A stretch of DNA of 64,000 nt, taken from NCBI GenBank assembly GCA_020091685.1, contig CM034603.1, positions 27,558,298-27,622,297 of the forward strand, in the 5' to 3' direction. Origin of the DNA: Lutjanus erythropterus (taxonomy: Eukaryota; Chordata; Actinopteri; Lutjaniformes; Lutjanidae). Shown piece after piece: positions 60,466 to 64,000 of this stretch (positions within the stretch are counted from its first letter, which is position 1; the number at the start of each line of letters is the position of its first letter). The translations under genes were made by a program, and so were the position numbers. A model generated the notes under the pieces. It did no database searches. It was not told the origin of the DNA and saw only the letters and a list, made by a program, of their open reading frames with translations.

Positions 60466-61423
60466 TGTCACTTTTGCAGGTCCTCAAGCAACACCTTTTA
60501 ACCATTTTCAAAATTTGGTTTTCTTTTCAACATAGACGAGGCTGTAGCACATAGGATATCTAAGTACATGAAACAGGAAAAGAAAAGGTTGACTGAAGTT
60601 CTGCAGAAAGGGACAGGATTTGGAAACAGCCAATTATCAAGCAGAAAGAGAATCATTTAATTCTTGATTACCTTTTGCACCAACCTTGGATTATAAGTCT
60701 AGTTTTTGAACATTTTATGTTTCTAAATTATTTACCACAACTGTAGATTACTAAAGTGATACCAGACTTTGGTGAAGGTCCACTTAAAGCTGTCTTCCGT
60801 GCCCCATTTATATTGTAGGTTGTCTGTCTGTTGTGATGAAACTACAAAGCTGGGTCATTATTAAACACAGACCGAGAAAGACAAAAAGGAGAGGAGCATC
60901 ATATTTGTTATGCAGATTTGCCTCATTCATCCTCCCCCACTCCATTTCATCTGGCCGACTTCCAATTTATTTGGGTTCAGTGTAACTCAGTTCCTGAGCT
61001 AAAACCTTTACTCCACTTCAGCATTCCCACAACAGTATAACAACTGTAATTGGTCTCCTGTGGTTTTAGAGCCCCTTGCCTGTTCTTCCATTAACACCAC
61101 CACAGAGCTGCCTGGCTGCTGTCCATGGTGCTGATCTGTAAATGATGGCTTTGTGATGGAGGATGCCTCCATGCTGCTCGGCCCTCTGTCGCACACTCAT
61201 GCACTTTTACTACTTACATACTTTCTCCTGTCTCATGCATGATTGCTTTTCTGGAATACACAAAAGTATGTTGCAAAACCATTATGAAATGCCCTTTTTG
61301 AAGTTATAAAATGAGAGAAAGCCAGCTCCACCTGAAGGCGACGCACCAGCGACAAATATCAAAGCGGCATAGTTTTCACATTGGAGCGAAACATCACCAT
61401 ACAGTACATTTTGAGTAATTTTA

Positions 61424-62875
61424 TATGGAAGCCCATTTGTGGTGATGTGATGGAATAAAGTCACTGTAAGTCACTACAAAGAGAAACTTTCTCAAAATAA
61501 TGACTTTGTATCTTAATATTGAGAAACCTTTTGAAAACAAAGACTTATATTTCAAAATAGTGTCTCACTATCTCAAAATAATAGTATGAAAATAATTAGT
61601 TTATGTCTCAGAGATTATAACTTAGCATCTGAAAATGATGAGAAACTCTCAAAATAATGAGTTGCTAATTCATGACACCTGGAGAAGATCGCATGATTGC
61701 TTGTATATGTGCCTGAGTGTGTGAGTGAGTGTGTGTGAGTGATCAACAGACCTGAAGCTTGTCCGCAGCATCTTAAATACCACTGAAGCAAGCAGCCCAT
61801 ATTTTTGTGCACATTCATGACTGTATGCTGAAGAACCTCTGTGATTCAGAATTTTTGAAAACCTTTTATGTGGCTCTATGCCGACAACAGCCGTGGCCAT
61901 GGGCAGTATGTTTGCATGTCGTCTCATTCTTGTGAATGCAGTACTTTAAGAACTTGAGCCTTGAGAGAATTTCTTCATCCCTGACACAAATGACCACTTG
62001 AACTCAAGGATGGACTGATTAGATTTTTGGTGGTCATAGATCAACGGTCAAGATCACTGTGACCTCATCAAACATATTTTTGGCATTAACTGCATCTGCT
62101 AATTAACATTTCACAGGGATATCTAATAAGATAAAATGATGAGGTGATGCCATTTTATATCTAAAAGGTCAGCTTCACTGTGACATAATAATGTTCAGCT
62201 CTCTATCAGTCCTCTGCTCTCCTCTGTAAAAAAAAATAGTCTCTAAGTGAATACGCCATGTTTCTCACTGGAAATTATTCACTGGAATCATACATATATA
62301 GTGATTACTCCCATTTGTCCAAAAAACACGTCATACCTTCTCATAAATTCCTACAAAGTTACAGGTCAATATAGTGATGAGTTTCATATTAAATTCCTTC
62401 AGAGTCTTCACTGTATACATTATATGAGTCTGGACAGATGTGGATGCAAGCTGTAACTTGACTGGTTGGTGGAGACACAGTTGTGAGGCAGTAATTCTTG
62501 TTTTTGACTGCTCTGTTTTATACAACCATAGACAGCTGACTTCTTACTCTCTTTAACAGGCCAATAGCGGGTGCAACAGCTGCTTCAGTTTGAAATCTTG
62601 TTTCAGCTCAGGACAGCGTATGTAGAGATCATGTTAATGCAAATCTATGCTGGTTGAATCTTGCAGTTGTGGTGGCATTGCAGTAGGTGCTTCACCATCT
62701 TTTGCCCTGCAGGGTTCTGCACTCTATTTAGTGCACCCATCTATTTTTGAGAATGTTTCTCATTATTTTGAGATACTAACTAATTATTTTGAGTCATTAG
62801 CTCGAGAAAGTTTGTCATTATAATGATTTAGAGGATGTTCTTTTCCCCTCATGTCGGCGGAAATGGGCTTCCATA
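61424..62875. mobile_element. 1.45-kb DNA element with 15-bp perfect inverted ends
   Basis: TATGGAAGCCCATTT at 61,424-61,438 and its exact complement at 62,861-62,875. Inside the ends, CTCAAAATAATGA words on the left (about 61,490-61,655) face TCATTATTTTGAGAT words on the right (62,757-62,820). The centre (about 61,940-62,220) has GGATGGACTGATTAGA, AGATCACTGTGACCTCATCA and AGCTTCACTGTGACATAATA, a percomorph repeat that may be part of the element or a further insertion. No transposase recognised. Confidence 0.7.
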
Positions 62876-62879
62876 ACTT

Positions 62880-64000
62880 TCACACAAAATGTGAATTTAA
62901 ATGAATTTGCAATTAGGACTTGGAACTTACCACTGTCTCCTCACTATAATTGTCCAACAAAGAGCACAAATTGTTCTTTTGCTCTGTTGTTGCTTTCTTT
63001 ATTAACTGCCTTAAAGGGAAGTAGATATGAGTGCGTTTTGTGTTGCCTTGTTACTGTTTCGCCAACGCAGCCCAATGGGGAATTGTCATACCTAAACTGT
63101 TTGTCTTTGGGTATTATTTACTACATTTCTACTGTTCAATTATTTATGGTTCCACACCAGTGCAATGCGGCAAAAATATCAGCAAGAAAGAAAGAAAATT
63201 GGGGGTTACAGCACTTTATTTCTCTCTCAACACCTCCTCAAACTCTCCGCTGAGAGCAGTATCAAGGTTGTCTTCACTGGCCACCATCAACAATCACTCA
63301 TGTACCTCTGTGTTATTTCTGATTCAACATCACACAGGTCTGCAGAAGAAAAGGGGAGACAAAAGTGGGGAAAAACATACGCTTCCCCCTCTAGGATTTA
63401 CACAGATATCCTTAACTAAATATCAATCATATTGTTCTTGTTAACAAAAGAAAACTCTGTCCTTTGTTCCCTCTAATTAGCTGCAGCTGAAGTTGGAGAA
63501 ACTCCCCAGCCCCGGATCATTAGTATTTGCAGAGTGTGTCGCCACTTTGCTCCCTGTGGTTTCACTAAATTCACACTTTACTCTCTGTAATGAACTCTTT
63601 TGCATCCCTACCTCATTAGGCCAATGGAAAAAAAAAATTAACCGCTGAGGGGCCAGGGGGTGACACAGTTTCGTCTTTGATCACCACCCACCGCTAAAAG
63701 CGTCTAATTGCGGAAGTTTCTGCCCTGAAGCGCGGCGGAGGGCAAAAGACGCACAAGGTTACATCCTGTTGTCCGGCTCCTTACAGGTTTAGAGACACAA
63801 ACAAATCATAAACCAGCTATGAAAGCAGAAATATAAACCTCTCCAGATTAAGCAGGAGCTATCGGTCTGAACCGATAATGCACAAAGGCGCTCTCAACTT
63901 GTCAAAAACCCATCCTTAATATGTTCTGACACACTAGATGGGGCGTGAACGTCTCAAAAAGGCGCAGAATACAGAGTCCTATTCAACTAAGTGGATTCAA
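62880..64000. other. Intergenic, right edge
   Basis: Overlapping plus-strand frames at 62,891-63,444 (up to 137 codons) have no recognisable domain or splice structure. The last 400 bp are somewhat more CpG-rich (for example GAAGCGCGGCGGAGGGC at about 63,728) than the surroundings, but no function can be assigned. Confidence 0.4.

Overview
The window is vertebrate nuclear DNA, almost certainly from a ray-finned (teleost, percomorph-like) fish. It is AT-rich and intron-dominated, carries one spliced gene, and is packed with decayed DNA-transposon relics of kinds I know from percomorph genomes (hAT-like elements with 8-bp duplications, TTAA-flanked MITEs, LINE-tail fragments). There are no bacterial-style operons, CRISPR arrays, phage or viral genes.

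Region 1 (1-19,727, minus strand) holds the 5' part of the KMT2C/MLL3 gene, which encodes the enhancer histone H3K4 methyltransferase of the COMPASS-like complex. I could place nine coding exons. Their GT/AG junctions keep phase exactly from the start codon (19,726) to the last exon seen (ending at 1,575), giving 435 continuous codons. They encode an AT-hook, an extended PHD module (residues about 146-332), a second PHD finger (346-393) and most of a third (393-435). The rest of this very large protein lies beyond the left edge. Teleosts often keep two copies (kmt2ca, kmt2cb); I cannot say which this is. The start-codon exon begins one base before the ATG, directly after a splice acceptor, so a separate non-coding first exon must lie upstream.

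Region 2 (about 27.5-29.7 kb) is the likely promoter. It is a CpG-enriched block with two perfect TCTCGCGAGA palindromes (28,071 and 28,234) and a CRE-like site (27,888), about 8 kb upstream of the ATG exon. A low-confidence first-exon donor lies at 27,592/27,591. The interval 19.7-27.5 kb would then be 5'UTR intron 1, filled with transposon relics that include a 2.6-kb element with arms of about 240 bp.

Region 3 (29.7-64 kb) shows no exon I can support. It is intergenic or a very long intron, and its recognisable content is repeats: a foldback TTAA MITE (30.2-30.8 kb) and a second member (31.5-32.0 kb), a hAT MITE with a near-perfect target duplication (34.1-34.4 kb), a GGTTCT/AGAACC minisatellite-like element (36.1-36.95 kb), a four-level nested transposon stack (47.4-50.3 kb), a GCTAGCTA-rich inverted/direct triplication (59.7-60.5 kb) and a 1.45-kb element with 15-bp perfect inverted ends (61.4-62.9 kb).

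I found no evidence of a wholly new biological system. The observations most worth a second look are the intron immediately before the ATG, the paired CGCG palindromes in the putative promoter, and the nested and long-inverted-repeat elements.
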